From Lachnospiraceae bacterium (GTDB lineage: Bacteria > Bacillota > Clostridia > Lachnospirales > Lachnospiraceae): DNA of 64,000 nucleotides. A model generated the notes under the pieces. That model made no database searches and was not told the DNA's origin. It saw nothing but the letters and a program-made list of their open reading frames with translations. The stretch covers positions 5,890,001 through 5,954,000 of the forward strand of contig AP025576.1 in NCBI GenBank assembly GCA_022845955.1, written 5' to 3'. A program made the position numbers and the translations under genes. Shown one piece after another: positions 51,729 to 60,878 of this stretch; the first letter of the stretch is position 1; every line of letters begins with the position of its first letter.

Positions 51729-52943
51729 CTACCGTACCTGCTTCATACATACAAAGGTAACCGGCCTCCCATACGAAACCGCCCGCCGTTCTCCATATCG
51801 TACAAATCCCGCACGTTCATAGGTCTTTATTGCTCTCTGGTTAAAATCAGCTGCCAGCAGTACCACAGTTCCTCTCTCATAATGATAAAAGCTGCGGGCA
51901 TAGGATATCCCGGCATTCACAAACCTAAGCCCCATGCCTTTTCCTGTCTCCTCCGGCCGCATACCCAGACCGATTTCCATCACTTTCTCTCCCTGCTCCT
52001 CATGAAAACTGAATTCATAGAAACCCCTCAGCATCCCACTCTCATCGGCAACAGCAAACCAGTTATCAATGGCTCCTTTGATTTCCTCCATGTTCTCCTG
52101 CCTGTTTTCTTCCGGTATGTTATAGAAGTCATAGGGAGCGGAATAATTCCAGCCAAGATACTCTGCGGCATACTCCTCTGTCATGGGAACAATATGCCAG
52201 CCGGAGGCAGGCGGGACAGATTTCTCTTCCTGCTTTTCTTTCTTTGCTCTCCCGTCAATCAGCTTCAGTGAGCGGGCCGCCTCGGCTCCCAGCAAATCCG
52301 TTCTTCCGGCAAATTCTTTTAACACCCGGATTCCTTCCGGGACAGGAAAAGCAGAAAGGCAGAGCAAAGCTTTCCATTGGATAATCTCATCGCTTTCCTT
52401 TTTCAGGAGACGGATAACCCTGTCAGCGTTTTTTTCAGAAACCAGGGACGGATGATAAAAGGCCATAAAACCAACCGCATCCAGAGCCTCCGAAATTTTC
52501 CATGTATCCCCGGTATCCAGGACATCAAGGAGAAGAGGGAAAACAGCAAGGTCCATTCCTGCCAGCGTCCGGGCTATCAAATCTCTCGGCAGAGGATACG
52601 ATTTTTTGGCGGACACCTTATCCGGCAGACTTCTATGCTGATTTTTCCCCACCCTGCCCAGATAGGGTATCATCTTTTCAGCCGCAGCCCTGCCGCCTTT
52701 TTCCAGGCTTTCACAGACAGCGATTCTTGTATAAAGACACGTTTCCCGGCACAGCTGTTCCAGAAGCAGTTCCGCCGCGCCTTCTGTTTCCGGATGCAGA
52801 CAGTATGCTGCCGCCGTTCTCCGGCAGGGATCAGGATTGTGAAGTTCCTTTGCCAGTTCTTCTGCCGGCAGGCCCATACAGGCTGCAATCTCTTCTTTGG
52901 AAGCCTTTCCCCGGCTTCTCAATTCGGTTTGTGTACTTTTCAC
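51729..52943 (-). CDS. HEAT-repeat/GNAT N-acetyltransferase fusion
   Basis: 404 residues. The N-terminal ~230 residues are helical HEAT-like repeats (PDPCRRTAAAYCL, TRIAVCESLEKGG, WKISEALDAVGFM, IQWKALLCLSAFP). A lysine/glutamate-rich linker (about 232-242) leads to a C-terminal GNAT domain with acetyl-CoA loop LGMRPEETGKGMGLRFV (about 325-341) and DFNQRAIKTYERAGF. The GNAT half may acetylate a small molecule or protein; the HEAT half may bind the partner. It starts with GTG, 12 bases after the MATE stop, so the two are probably cotranscribed. Confidence 0.8.
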   Translation of the reverse strand: MKSTQTELRSRGKASKEEIAACMGLPAEELAKELHNPDPCRRTAAAYCLHPETEGAAELLLEQLCRETCLYTRIAVCESLEKGGRAAAEKMIPYLGRVGKNQHRSLPDKVSAKKSYPLPRDLIARTLAGMDLAVFPLLLDVLDTGDTWKISEALDAVGFMAFYHPSLVSEKNADRVIRLLKKESDEIIQWKALLCLSAFPVPEGIRVLKEFAGRTDLLGAEAARSLKLIDGRAKKEKQEEKSVPPASGWHIVPMTEEYAAEYLGWNYSAPYDFYNIPEENRQENMEEIKGAIDNWFAVADESGMLRGFYEFSFHEEQGEKVMEIGLGMRPEETGKGMGLRFVNAGISYARSFYHYERGTVVLLAADFNQRAIKTYERAGFVRYGERRAVSYGRPVTFVCMKQVR

Positions 52944-52955
52944 TCCGTTCCTCCC

Positions 52956-54287
52956 CTATTTCCTTTTATAGCATATTACAAATATAATCACCGAGGCCAC
53001 AGCGGTCAAGGCTTCCGCCGCAGGAAACGCCGTCCAGATACCGATAACACCGGCAATCCTTATCCCCAAATATGCTGCCGGTACAATCAGCGCAAAATAA
53101 CGCAGCGCAGATATGAGGAAAGAGGCAAAGCCTTTTCCCAATGCCTCCAGGGCGCCGGAACAGACCACACTCACACTGGAGACTACAAAACCAAAGCTTA
53201 TAATGCGCAGGGCCAAAGCCCCTTCCCGGATTGTAACCCCATCCTCGGTGAACATTTTCATAATGGCGCCGGAAAATACAAGGAATAACAGCATTCCCAC
53301 AGCCATAATCGCCAGTATCATCGCGCCGCATATCTGAATGATCCGTTTCATACGTTTTCTCTCATCCGCGCCGTAGTTATAGCTGAGTATGGGCCGCATT
53401 CCCTGAACGATACCATTTGCGGGAAGATAAATAAAGGACTGCAGCTTAAAATATACCCCCAGAATCAGAATATAAATAGGGGAGAATGCCGCCGCAAAAC
53501 CATTCAGTATGGTGATCAGCAGGGACGGAAGCCCCATGGTAAGGGAACAAGGCACACCCACCATATATACCCTGCGGCAGATATCCGCAGAAGGCTTCAT
53601 ATAAATCTTCTTGATTGCTAATCCCATATCCTTCTTACAATACCATATCAGATACAGCAGAAGGGTAACCACCTGCCCGATAGCCGTTGCGATTGCGGCG
53701 CCTTTTACCTCCAGGCGGGGAACCGGTCCCAGGCCGAAAATAAACACAGGATCCAGTATAATATTCGTAATGCTTCCCGCCGCCATGCAGACCATCGGCA
53801 CGAACATATTCCCGGTTGACTGGTATATTTTTTCAAAAGCGATCTGCACCGTTACTACTACGGAAAAACTCAGGACGATGACCGCATATTCCTTTCCCCA
53901 CGCAAGAATCCGATTGTCTGCGGTAAACATAGGCAGAAAATAGGGAATACAGATAACAGTCCCTACAGAGAGAAGAATCCCATGAACCAGACTCAGAAAA
54001 AGCCCCTGGGACGCCGCCCTGTCAGCCTTCTCCTTTTCTCCCGCTCCCATAAAAAAAGCCACTGCCGCGTTAATTCCCACGCCGAAACCCACTCCGATGG
54101 AAACGATGAGTGTCTGCAGCGGATAAACAAGGGAAACCGCGGTAAGGGCCTGTTCCCCAAGCCGGGCCACAAACATACTGTCCACAATGTTATAGAGGGA
54201 ATTGATAAGCATGGAAAGCATCATTGGCAGCGACATGGATAGCACCAGCGGTAAAATAGGTTTCGTTCTCATAAAATCCTGATTCAT
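52956..54287 (-). CDS. MATE-family multidrug/metabolite efflux transporter
   Basis: 443 residues with about 12 membrane segments in two halves. MSLPMMLSMLINSLYNIVDSMFVARLGEQALTAV is summarised by NSLYNIVDSMFVARLGE (about 29-45), the MATE N-lobe signature; the C-lobe contains GIVQGMRPILSYNYGAD (about 287-303). It exports cationic drugs or metabolites with Na+ or H+. It is upstream of the HEAT-GNAT gene, with which it likely shares a transcript. The AraC regulator upstream is on the same strand behind its own terminator. Confidence 0.92.
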   Translation of the reverse strand: MNQDFMRTKPILPLVLSMSLPMMLSMLINSLYNIVDSMFVARLGEQALTAVSLVYPLQTLIVSIGVGFGVGINAAVAFFMGAGEKEKADRAASQGLFLSLVHGILLSVGTVICIPYFLPMFTADNRILAWGKEYAVIVLSFSVVVTVQIAFEKIYQSTGNMFVPMVCMAAGSITNIILDPVFIFGLGPVPRLEVKGAAIATAIGQVVTLLLYLIWYCKKDMGLAIKKIYMKPSADICRRVYMVGVPCSLTMGLPSLLITILNGFAAAFSPIYILILGVYFKLQSFIYLPANGIVQGMRPILSYNYGADERKRMKRIIQICGAMILAIMAVGMLLFLVFSGAIMKMFTEDGVTIREGALALRIISFGFVVSSVSVVCSGALEALGKGFASFLISALRYFALIVPAAYLGIRIAGVIGIWTAFPAAEALTAVASVIIFVICYKRK

Positions 54288-54342
54288 GTCTTTGTATCTC
54301 CTTTTATAAATACGGGATATTGTACTTATTTTACATAAAAAA

Positions 54343-54389
54343 GACTATAAATCTCACTGTTTGACTCAGAAACAGAAAAATTTATAGTC
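54343..54389 (-). terminator. Terminator of the araC-type gene at 54481
   Basis: GACTATAAAT pairs with ATTTATAGTC; the minus strand continues TTTTTTATG. It lies about 90 bases after the stop codon. Confidence 0.7.
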
Positions 54390-54480
54390 TCGTATTGGAC
54401 GCAATATCATTTCAGCCAATATAGGGTATCATACCTTATATAAAAAGGCAAGGGGGATTTACCGTTTTTTTGCGGGTATT

Positions 54481-55482
54481 TCAACCTATTCCGTAACAGT
54501 TCAGACAGCCCCTTGTGTCCTGTGCCCTCCCCTGTTCTCCCCGGGGCGCCCCCGCTTCTTTACGATACTGTTTGGGCGTCACGCCGAATTCTTTCCGGAA
54601 CAATTTATTAAAATAGGATATGTTATGGAACCCATTTTCCAGGGCGGCCTCCATTACCGGCTGATCGGACTGGGCCAGGGAAGCGGCCACACGGGAAAGA
54701 CGGTAATGGTTAATATATTCCACACAGGTCATTCCCGCAAATTTCTTAAAGAAACTCATAAAATGCGCCTGGCTGAAATGGCATACCTCAGCGAGATCTT
54801 CTATCGTCATTGCTTCGGTGTAATGCTCCCGGATATAGGTCAATACGGTTTTCAGCTTCCGTTCCAATTCGGAGTCGGTTGCGGAGTTTTCATTCTTTAC
54901 CACATAACCGTTCTGGTATAAAAGGCGGAAGAAACGGAAAAGAAGCTCCTTCATGTACAATTCATTCCCTTCCCGCTTCCTGTTCTCCCCCGGGGTAATC
55001 TCCCTGCAAAGCAGCGGGGAATGATTCTTATCCTCCACTCCGGTCAGCATTTCACGGAAGCACTGCAGAAGCTCCTCATGTCCGGGAGCACCGGCGCGGA
55101 TTACAGGGATAAAACGGTATTTGCCTTTCAAAAGGGGGCTGATATATTTAATGGTACAGGCATCCGGTGTCTGATACCCCAGCATATCCAGGTGAAATAC
55201 CAGGCTTTCCGATATCATTTCCTCTTCTTTCAGCGCATGGGCGGAGTGAAGGGTATGGGGTGATATGAGAAGAAGATCGTCCTTTTGGACCCGGAAGGTT
55301 TCGAAATTGATATCATAATCAATGCTGCCATCCTCAATCCAGGTAAATTCCACTTCATCATGCCAGTGAAGAGACAGATCCTGATAAGAAAAAGGCACGA
55401 TACACCGATAACGCTGCATTGGCATTAACACATCCCCATGGGAAGCTTTTTCTTTATAATCAGAAATACCCGTATCCTTCAT
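54481..55482 (-). CDS. AraC-family transcriptional regulator
   Basis: 333 residues. The cupin sensor (about 25-110; SLHWHDEVEFTWIEDGSIDY in short, then DLLLISPHTLHSAH) precedes a variable linker and the C-terminal double helix-turn-helix (about 210-310) with MTIEDLAEVCHFSQAHFMSFF and MEAALENGFHNISYFNKLF. It probably responds to a sugar or small metabolite. It is monocistronic with its own terminator; the target is unknown, the MATE gene downstream being one candidate. The last ~20 residues are encoded by the 28-base dispersed repeat region, so the C-terminus may be a recent addition. Confidence 0.9.
   Translation of the reverse strand: MKDTGISDYKEKASHGDVLMPMQRYRCIVPFSYQDLSLHWHDEVEFTWIEDGSIDYDINFETFRVQKDDLLLISPHTLHSAHALKEEEMISESLVFHLDMLGYQTPDACTIKYISPLLKGKYRFIPVIRAGAPGHEELLQCFREMLTGVEDKNHSPLLCREITPGENRKREGNELYMKELLFRFFRLLYQNGYVVKNENSATDSELERKLKTVLTYIREHYTEAMTIEDLAEVCHFSQAHFMSFFKKFAGMTCVEYINHYRLSRVAASLAQSDQPVMEAALENGFHNISYFNKLFRKEFGVTPKQYRKEAGAPRGEQGRAQDTRGCLNCYGIG
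54495..54522. repeat. 28-base dispersed repeat (copy b) inside the araC-type 3' end
   Basis: AACAGTTCAGAC followed by AGCCCCTTGTGTCCTG. It matches 23434-23461 except for two transitions. It encodes part of the AraC C-terminal tail (RAQDTRGCLNC). Confidence 0.5.
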
Positions 55483-55626
55483 ATCCTGCCCCTCCCCTTC
55501 CTTTTTCTTTTTTTATTATAAACATACACCTGCCGCCCAGTCAATCCACTCCGTTCCCAGCGCCACTACACAACGCAATACATCCAAAAAATTACTTCTC
55601 CGTAAGCTATACGCCACACTTCCCCA

Positions 55627-55998
55627 GCCATCCGCCCATTGGTTCGTCCTGTCAAGGCCATTGCCTGCCGTCCGGCCCCATGTCCCTGCGCCTCCGGCTC
55701 CCCCGTATGTTGGCTCCCTGCCCTGCCGGCTCCGGTCCGCCCCGGGGCTATGATGTCCCGCAGATACTTTCTATACCATGAAGAGGAGACCAATCAAAAT
55801 CGGCAGCCCATCTGCCGATTTTGATGCTTTGGGCTCATCGGAATGTCAGGTATAGCAGTATCTGCAGGACATCATAGCCCCGGGGCGGACCGGAGCCGGC
55901 AGGGCAGGGAGCCAACATACGGGGGAGCCGGAGGCGCAGGGACATGGGGCCGGACGGCAGACAATGGCCTTGGCAGGACGAACCAATAGGCGGACGGC
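55627..55998. repeat. Large palindromic repeat, copy 3 (divergent arms, same core)
   Basis: About 372 bases: arms of about 125 bp (55627-55753 with 55874-55998) with mostly transition mismatches, around a core (55776-55852) that reads GAGACC, an inner hairpin TCAAAATCGGCAG/CTGCCGATTTTGA, and CTCATCGGAATGTC. The core backbone equals copies 1 and 2, but the arms and the inner stem have different sequence while staying complementary. It fills most of the 55483-56123 gap, downstream of the cold shock gene. A CTCCTCT/AGAGGAG-type hairpin near 56020-56036 may terminate that gene. Confidence 0.8.
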
Positions 55999-56123
55999 GC
56001 TCTCACGCCAAAAAAACAGAGGAGAATCTCTTCTCCCCCGTTTCCCAAGTACGATATAAATATTCTAATGGCCGAACCCAAAATGCGATGGTACTACGGA
56101 CGACAGAATACTTCTTCTTCTGC

Positions 56124-56336
56124 TTATGCTGCGCAGACGTTAACCGCTCTCAGTTTTCTGCTGTCTCTGGGATCACTTTCCATATCGAAAGTAACCTTCT
56201 GGCCTTCGTTCAGGCTCTTATAGCCTTCAGAAACGATGGAAGAATAGTGTACGAACACATCCTCACCGCTTGCGTCATTGGTAATAAATCCATATCCTTT
56301 TTCTGCGTTGAACCATTTCACTGTACCGTTATTCAT
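56124..56336 (-). CDS. Cold shock protein (CspA family)
   Basis: 70 residues, one OB-fold cold-shock domain. RNP1 is KGYGFITN and RNP2 is VFVHYSSI; the aromatic surface W, F, Y, F, H, Y for nucleic-acid binding is complete. It binds single-stranded RNA/DNA and melts mRNA structure. The start MNNGTVKWFNAEKG has GGAGG eight bases upstream; five in-frame codons precede it. Monocistronic. The C-terminal SDPRDSRKLRAVNVCAA is a common clostridial variant. Confidence 0.95.
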   Translation of the reverse strand: MNNGTVKWFNAEKGYGFITNDASGEDVFVHYSSIVSEGYKSLNEGQKVTFDMESDPRDSRKLRAVNVCAA

Positions 56337-56437
56337 TTTCAGTACCTCCATTATAATATTTATATCAATTTAAACCGGCGGGAAGAATTCCTGATGCCTG
56401 TTTTTCACGTATCCCTGCAGAATTTTCCTTACAAAAA

Positions 56438-56495
56438 AGCTGGCCTGCGTATCAGTCATTAAGAAAAAAGGAATGACTCATAACGAAGGCCAGCT
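56438..56495 (-). terminator. Terminator downstream of the CarD-like gene
   Basis: AGCTGGCCT pairs with AGGCCAGCT, with an inner GAGTCATT/AATGACT stem; the minus strand continues TTTTTTGTAAGG. Between it and the CarD stop, a 19-base AT-rich unit (TTTTATTTTTATGATATAT) is repeated in tandem near 56555-56592. Confidence 0.8.
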
Positions 56496-56641
56496 CTAAA
56501 TTCAAATTGATTACTGTCTGACTATAACATACATTTGAAAAATTGTCAAACATTTTTTATTTTTATGATATATTTTATTTTTATGATATATTTACTCTGT
56601 AGTATCGTTTTGTTATCTTTTTAAACTCCTGTCTCCGGCGG

Positions 56642-57151
56642 TCACGCATCCATTTCCTTGTCAAAAACCGCCTCAAAAACAGAGCTTCTTGCCTTCTCCA
56701 CCGTGATGTTGAAAACAACGGCAAATTCGGAAATAAGCATCTTTTCCGCTCTCTGCAGATTCTTTTCATCGGAACAATTCAGCTTTTTGCCGTTTTTCTT
56801 TTTCCGGTCCTGTTCCAGAAGAATTGCTTTCATCAACTTCAGATACTGGCTGACTTCGCAGGATTTCAGAATCTGCCTGCTCAGCCGTTCCCGTTCCTTG
56901 TTATTGGCTTCGTACTCAGCCGTCATTTCCGGAAGCTGTTCCAGATATTCCTTCGCTTCCTTCCGGGACATGACCGGCCGCATGTATACCTTGTCATTAT
57001 TCAGCTTCACATATATCGTACTTTCCTCATTCCCTACGGAACGCAAAGTATAATACGTCTCCGGCCCGTTAACAAAATCAGGCTTTCCAATCGCTGCAAC
57101 TCTGTACACACCACCGTTTTCATGCACTACCACATCATTCACATTATACAT
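56642..57151 (-). CDS. CarD-family transcription factor
   Basis: 169 residues. The N-terminal CarD/TRCF-type RNA-polymerase-interaction domain (about 1-60; YNVNDVVVHENGGVYRVAAIG) is followed by an all-helical C-terminal part (about 65-165; KEAKEYLEQLPEM, EKARSSVFEAVFD). CarD proteins contact the polymerase beta subunit and stabilise the open promoter complex. Monocistronic, with a long leader toward 57240. Regulatory targets are unknown. Confidence 0.85.
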   Translation of the reverse strand: MYNVNDVVVHENGGVYRVAAIGKPDFVNGPETYYTLRSVGNEESTIYVKLNNDKVYMRPVMSRKEAKEYLEQLPEMTAEYEANNKERERLSRQILKSCEVSQYLKLMKAILLEQDRKKKNGKKLNCSDEKNLQRAEKMLISEFAVVFNITVEKARSSVFEAVFDKEMDA

Positions 57152-57294
57152 TTTACACCTATTCCTTTACAACTAAAAAAACTGCAACGAAAACACAGGT
57201 CAGTTACCGATGCAGCAGTTATAAAGGTATTATAACACACTTTCCGGGAAAAAGCACCTTATTCTCAAAATCCGGTAAAATACGCGTAACAGGC

Positions 57295-57346
57295 GTTACT
57301 GTTTACGACCCATCGGGCAGCGGCACAGGGGGCCGTAAACAGTAAC
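57295..57346. repeat. GTTACTGTTTACG inverted repeat after the FtsX gene
   Basis: GTTACTGTTTACG (57295-57307) pairs with CGTAAACAGTAAC (57334-57346), 10 bases after the permease stop. No T-run follows on the minus strand, so it is at best a weak terminator. It resembles the other gene-border hairpins in having GTTAC ends. Confidence 0.55.
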
Positions 57347-57356
57347 TAACAGGCTC

Positions 57357-60053
57357 TTATACCGTTTCATCCCTCACCGCATCGGCAATCGGTTCCTTCC
57401 GTATACTCAGGAAAGCCAGCAGATAGGCAATTCCGACAGCGGCCATCACCAGCCCCATATTGCCAAGCACCTTACTCCATGGGAATACCGGAAACAGGGT
57501 TCCCGGGGATATTCCCGTAACCTGCATCAAATAGATACAGAGGAGGAGGAGAATGGGGATCCCGGTAAGGATAGGGGCGGCTGCCATACGCAGCCCTTCC
57601 AGGAAAAGCATTTTTTTAAGCTGCCCTTCATCCATTCCGACGGAACGCAGTACCGCAAATTCCCTTCTGCGCATGCGCAGCGAACCTGCCGCGGCGGAAA
57701 CCGCATTGGAGATACCTATCAGGGAAAGCAGTCCGCCTATGAGATTTATCACCGCTTCCATGGCTCTTCCTGCCACTTCCCCGTCCCGCTCTTCTTCCAT
57801 ACGGCTGCGTATGATAAAATCCTCCTCCGCCAGATATCTGCCGCTGATTTCCCGGATTTTTTCCGCTGTTTGCAAATCCTCTTCGGGGGAGGTACGTGCG
57901 ACACCTCTGACCTGGTAATATTGGGCAGCCTGTTCCGGCCGGAACCGGGATACTATCTTGAGATATTCTTCCATAGGCACATAAAGCTGGATGCTGTAAT
58001 CGCTTGTATACTCGTCCAAGACAGGCCTTTGCTCCGTTTTAGCCCCTATCGCAACATCAAACCGGTAATCCGTATCATCGGAATCCCGGAGTTTTTCTTC
58101 CAGGGAAAGGATCGCGCCGGCCTGCGTGCGCAGCATCTGGTATTCCTGGCTGTGTTTTTGCATATTGTTTTTGACATTGGGGTAATAAGAAATATTACTT
58201 ACCATAATAGCCCGCGGGAGATCCTGTCCGTAATAATCTTGCGGATCCTCTCCCAGGGAACGGCAGTATGAATCAAAGAAATCTTTTTCCAGCCCCAGTA
58301 TGTCCGCTCTTATCCGATAGCTGCCTTTCCGTTCCAGCACGCTGAACTGGTTTGGGTTCACCGCCCCAAAGCCTCCGCGGGCCGCAAATTCATCCGATTC
58401 CGCAGTCTTGTCAACCCAGAGGGAAACACGGGTACGGTAATACCAGGTGCCCTCCTTCATGGCAGGAATACGGAAAATCTCATCCGTCATTTCTTTTTCC
58501 GGCCTTGCCGTCAGGCTGTATCTCATCTGGATATTATAATAATTTACGCCTTCATTCCGTTCGGTCACCAGAGTATTCAGGGTAAGCGTACAGTAAAAAC
58601 CGGTAACCATCACAAAACACATGGCAAGTGCCGCAAGCCCTGCCCGAAAGGCTTTTTTATGAGCCTTTTGGGAGGCTGCCCCCAGAATCCCCTCTATTCC
58701 CAGGAGGGCGCCTGCCGTACGGCGTCGTTCTTTTTTCCCGGACAGACAGCTTCTGTTCTTCCTTTTCTTATTTCCTCCTGTACCTGACTGCATCCGTATG
58801 GCATCCACCGGGGTGAGTCCCGCCATCCTTGAAGCCGGTATCGCCGCGGATACCAGTACGGTTGCCAGGGATATAACCACAGCTCCCAGGGCTATCCGGG
58901 GCGGAAAACGCAGCTGGATCGGATAATAGATGAGATCCCCCAGAATTTCCGTATATACCTGTACCGCCAGTGCAGTAAAAAGCTGTCCCAGGGCAATGCC
59001 CGCAGCGATGGGAAGCAGGGATACCGCAAGCCCCTCAAACAAAACAGCAGCTCTTATCTGGCCGGGTGTGGCCCCTGCGGACCGGAACAGGCCAAGCTGT
59101 TTGATCCGGGTTTCCGCCGACATGGCAAAGGCGCTGTGTATAATCAGGACAAAAGCCAGTGCTGCAAGCACCACCATGCTTCCATATATGAACAGGGTTA
59201 CATAACGATCCCATATTTCCGACAGAGATGCGTCCATAGGAGGGAATACTCCATACAGGGCCAGCAGCCGCCCATGATAGCGGAAATGGTTTTCATAACT
59301 GCCGTATTCATTTGTCTGAAAGCCCAGCTGTTCCATAAGTTTTGGCATCACCCGGTAGGTGTCTTTTACCCGGTTCAGCTGCACATAAACCACCAGCTCT
59401 TCCGAAGGCTCCAGCGCATCCCGATCCAGATACCCCATGGCATAATAGCCGGGTGTCGTGGTGGGTGTGGTCATATCCATTTTTCCGACTATGGTCAGGG
59501 TTCTTTCCCCGGTTTTCTCAAACACTTCGCCTTCCTGCCGGATTCCCGTATCCTGTATTTCTCCTTGTATCATCCGATGCCCTGCCGGGAGAGTTACCGT
59601 GTCTCCCAGACGGAACCCGGGATTATCATCAAAAAAGGATTTGGATACCGCTATCTCTCCCTGTTTGGAAGGGATATGTCCCTCAATAATCAGATTTTTT
59701 TCCCCCATGCCGTCCCAGTAGCCTTCATCCGCATCCCGGAGCAGCAGATAGGGGAGTCCGCTCCCCTCCGGCAGTTTAACGGAAAGAAACGGCCCCTTTA
59801 CCATTGTCTGCCGAATGTTCAGGTTATTGTCTATCCGTTCCAGATCCTTTTTGGTAAGCAGGCCGCCCACCTCCGCATGCCAGTCCCCGCTGTCATGGAT
59901 TTCGATATCGGTCTGCCAGGTATTCTGGTTATAAAAAGCACTGCAAAGGGAATACAGAAGTGTGGAGGCAATAAGAACCGCTATCATGGAAGCCAGCGTG
60001 GTCCGCCGGTTATTTATTATGCTTCGGAGCGTATATGATATCAGAACCTTCAT
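57357..60053 (-). CDS. FtsX-like ABC transporter permease
   Basis: 898 residues. An N-terminal membrane helix (about 17-37) is followed by a large extracellular domain (about 40-280), then three helices forming the first FtsX domain (about 285-405). A cytoplasmic basic stretch and a helix near 465-485 lead to a second extracellular domain, and three C-terminal helices form the second FtsX domain (about 765-895). This is the two-domain organisation of permeases that partner LolD/MacB-type ATPases and export or sense lipids and peptides. It overlaps the ATPase gene by four bases. Likely regulated by the two-component system encoded upstream. Confidence 0.88.
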   Translation of the reverse strand: MKVLISYTLRSIINNRRTTLASMIAVLIASTLLYSLCSAFYNQNTWQTDIEIHDSGDWHAEVGGLLTKKDLERIDNNLNIRQTMVKGPFLSVKLPEGSGLPYLLLRDADEGYWDGMGEKNLIIEGHIPSKQGEIAVSKSFFDDNPGFRLGDTVTLPAGHRMIQGEIQDTGIRQEGEVFEKTGERTLTIVGKMDMTTPTTTPGYYAMGYLDRDALEPSEELVVYVQLNRVKDTYRVMPKLMEQLGFQTNEYGSYENHFRYHGRLLALYGVFPPMDASLSEIWDRYVTLFIYGSMVVLAALAFVLIIHSAFAMSAETRIKQLGLFRSAGATPGQIRAAVLFEGLAVSLLPIAAGIALGQLFTALAVQVYTEILGDLIYYPIQLRFPPRIALGAVVISLATVLVSAAIPASRMAGLTPVDAIRMQSGTGGNKKRKNRSCLSGKKERRRTAGALLGIEGILGAASQKAHKKAFRAGLAALAMCFVMVTGFYCTLTLNTLVTERNEGVNYYNIQMRYSLTARPEKEMTDEIFRIPAMKEGTWYYRTRVSLWVDKTAESDEFAARGGFGAVNPNQFSVLERKGSYRIRADILGLEKDFFDSYCRSLGEDPQDYYGQDLPRAIMVSNISYYPNVKNNMQKHSQEYQMLRTQAGAILSLEEKLRDSDDTDYRFDVAIGAKTEQRPVLDEYTSDYSIQLYVPMEEYLKIVSRFRPEQAAQYYQVRGVARTSPEEDLQTAEKIREISGRYLAEEDFIIRSRMEEERDGEVAGRAMEAVINLIGGLLSLIGISNAVSAAAGSLRMRRREFAVLRSVGMDEGQLKKMLFLEGLRMAAAPILTGIPILLLLCIYLMQVTGISPGTLFPVFPWSKVLGNMGLVMAAVGIAYLLAFLSIRKEPIADAVRDETV

Positions 60054-60751
60054 TGCACCCTCCCCTTCCCGCCGTCCGCTTTGCTGTCCCGCAGCACACG
60101 TCCGTCCTCTATGGTGATGATGCGATCCGCTTCCAGCGCGATCTTTTCATCATGGGTAATGAGCACTACCGTCTGATGGTAGCGTTTATTGGAAAGCTTC
60201 AGCAGTGCCAGAATCTCCTCTGAGTTCCTGCGATCCAGGTTTCCGGTAGGCTCGTCGGCCAGAAGGACGGCGGGACGGTAAATAAGCGCCCTCCCAATGG
60301 CCGCCCGCTGCTGCTGTCCGCCGGAAAGCTGGGACGGCAGATGGGAAAGCCGGTCGCCCAGCCCCAGGGTATCCACCAGCTCCCGGAAGCTTTCTTCTTC
60401 CGGCTTCCGTCCGTCCAGCAGCAGAGGCAGAAGAATATTCTGCCGCACATCCAGAGTGGGGATCAGATTATAGAACTGATATATCAGTCCCACCTTGCGC
60501 CTTCTGAAAATAGAAAGCTGCTTTTCGGACAACGTGGAAATATCCGTTTCTTCAATCCATATTTTCCCCGAAGTAGGCCGGTCCACCCCTCCCAGCATAT
60601 GGAGCAAAGTCGATTTCCCGGAACCGGAAGCCCCTACAATCGCAGTAAATTCTCCTTTTTCCACCGTCAGATCCACCCCGTCCAGAGCTGTTACCGTCCC
60701 CTGTCCCAGTTCATAGGTCTTTGTCACTTTTTCACATCGCAGAATGTTCAT
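60050..60751 (-). CDS. ABC transporter ATP-binding protein (LolD/MacB type)
   Basis: 233 residues, complete ATPase. Walker A GASGSGKSTLL (about 40-50), Q-loop YQFYNLIPTLDVRQN, signature LSGGQQQR (about 140-147), Walker B PAVLLADEPTG (about 158-168) and H-loop VVLITHDEKIA. It energises the FtsX-like permease encoded next, which it overlaps as ATGA. The pair is probably an export or antimicrobial-peptide resistance/lipoprotein system. Confidence 0.95.
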   Translation of the reverse strand: MNILRCEKVTKTYELGQGTVTALDGVDLTVEKGEFTAIVGASGSGKSTLLHMLGGVDRPTSGKIWIEETDISTLSEKQLSIFRRRKVGLIYQFYNLIPTLDVRQNILLPLLLDGRKPEEESFRELVDTLGLGDRLSHLPSQLSGGQQQRAAIGRALIYRPAVLLADEPTGNLDRRNSEEILALLKLSNKRYHQTVVLITHDEKIALEADRIITIEDGRVLRDSKADGGKGRVQ

Positions 60752-60878
60752 AAAATCCTCCTTTTCCGTCAGCGCCCTTGCTCATTCACTCCGCATTGTA
60801 AAAGGCCTGTGTGACAATCCGGTGACAAACAACGTTTGCCGCGCTCCGCGAGCCGTCCTTATGCCTTGAAAAATATGA

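Noticed and set aside
4766..55998. The three large palindromes as insertion sequences
   Set aside because: None holds an open frame for a transposase and no target-site duplication could be recognised at their ends.
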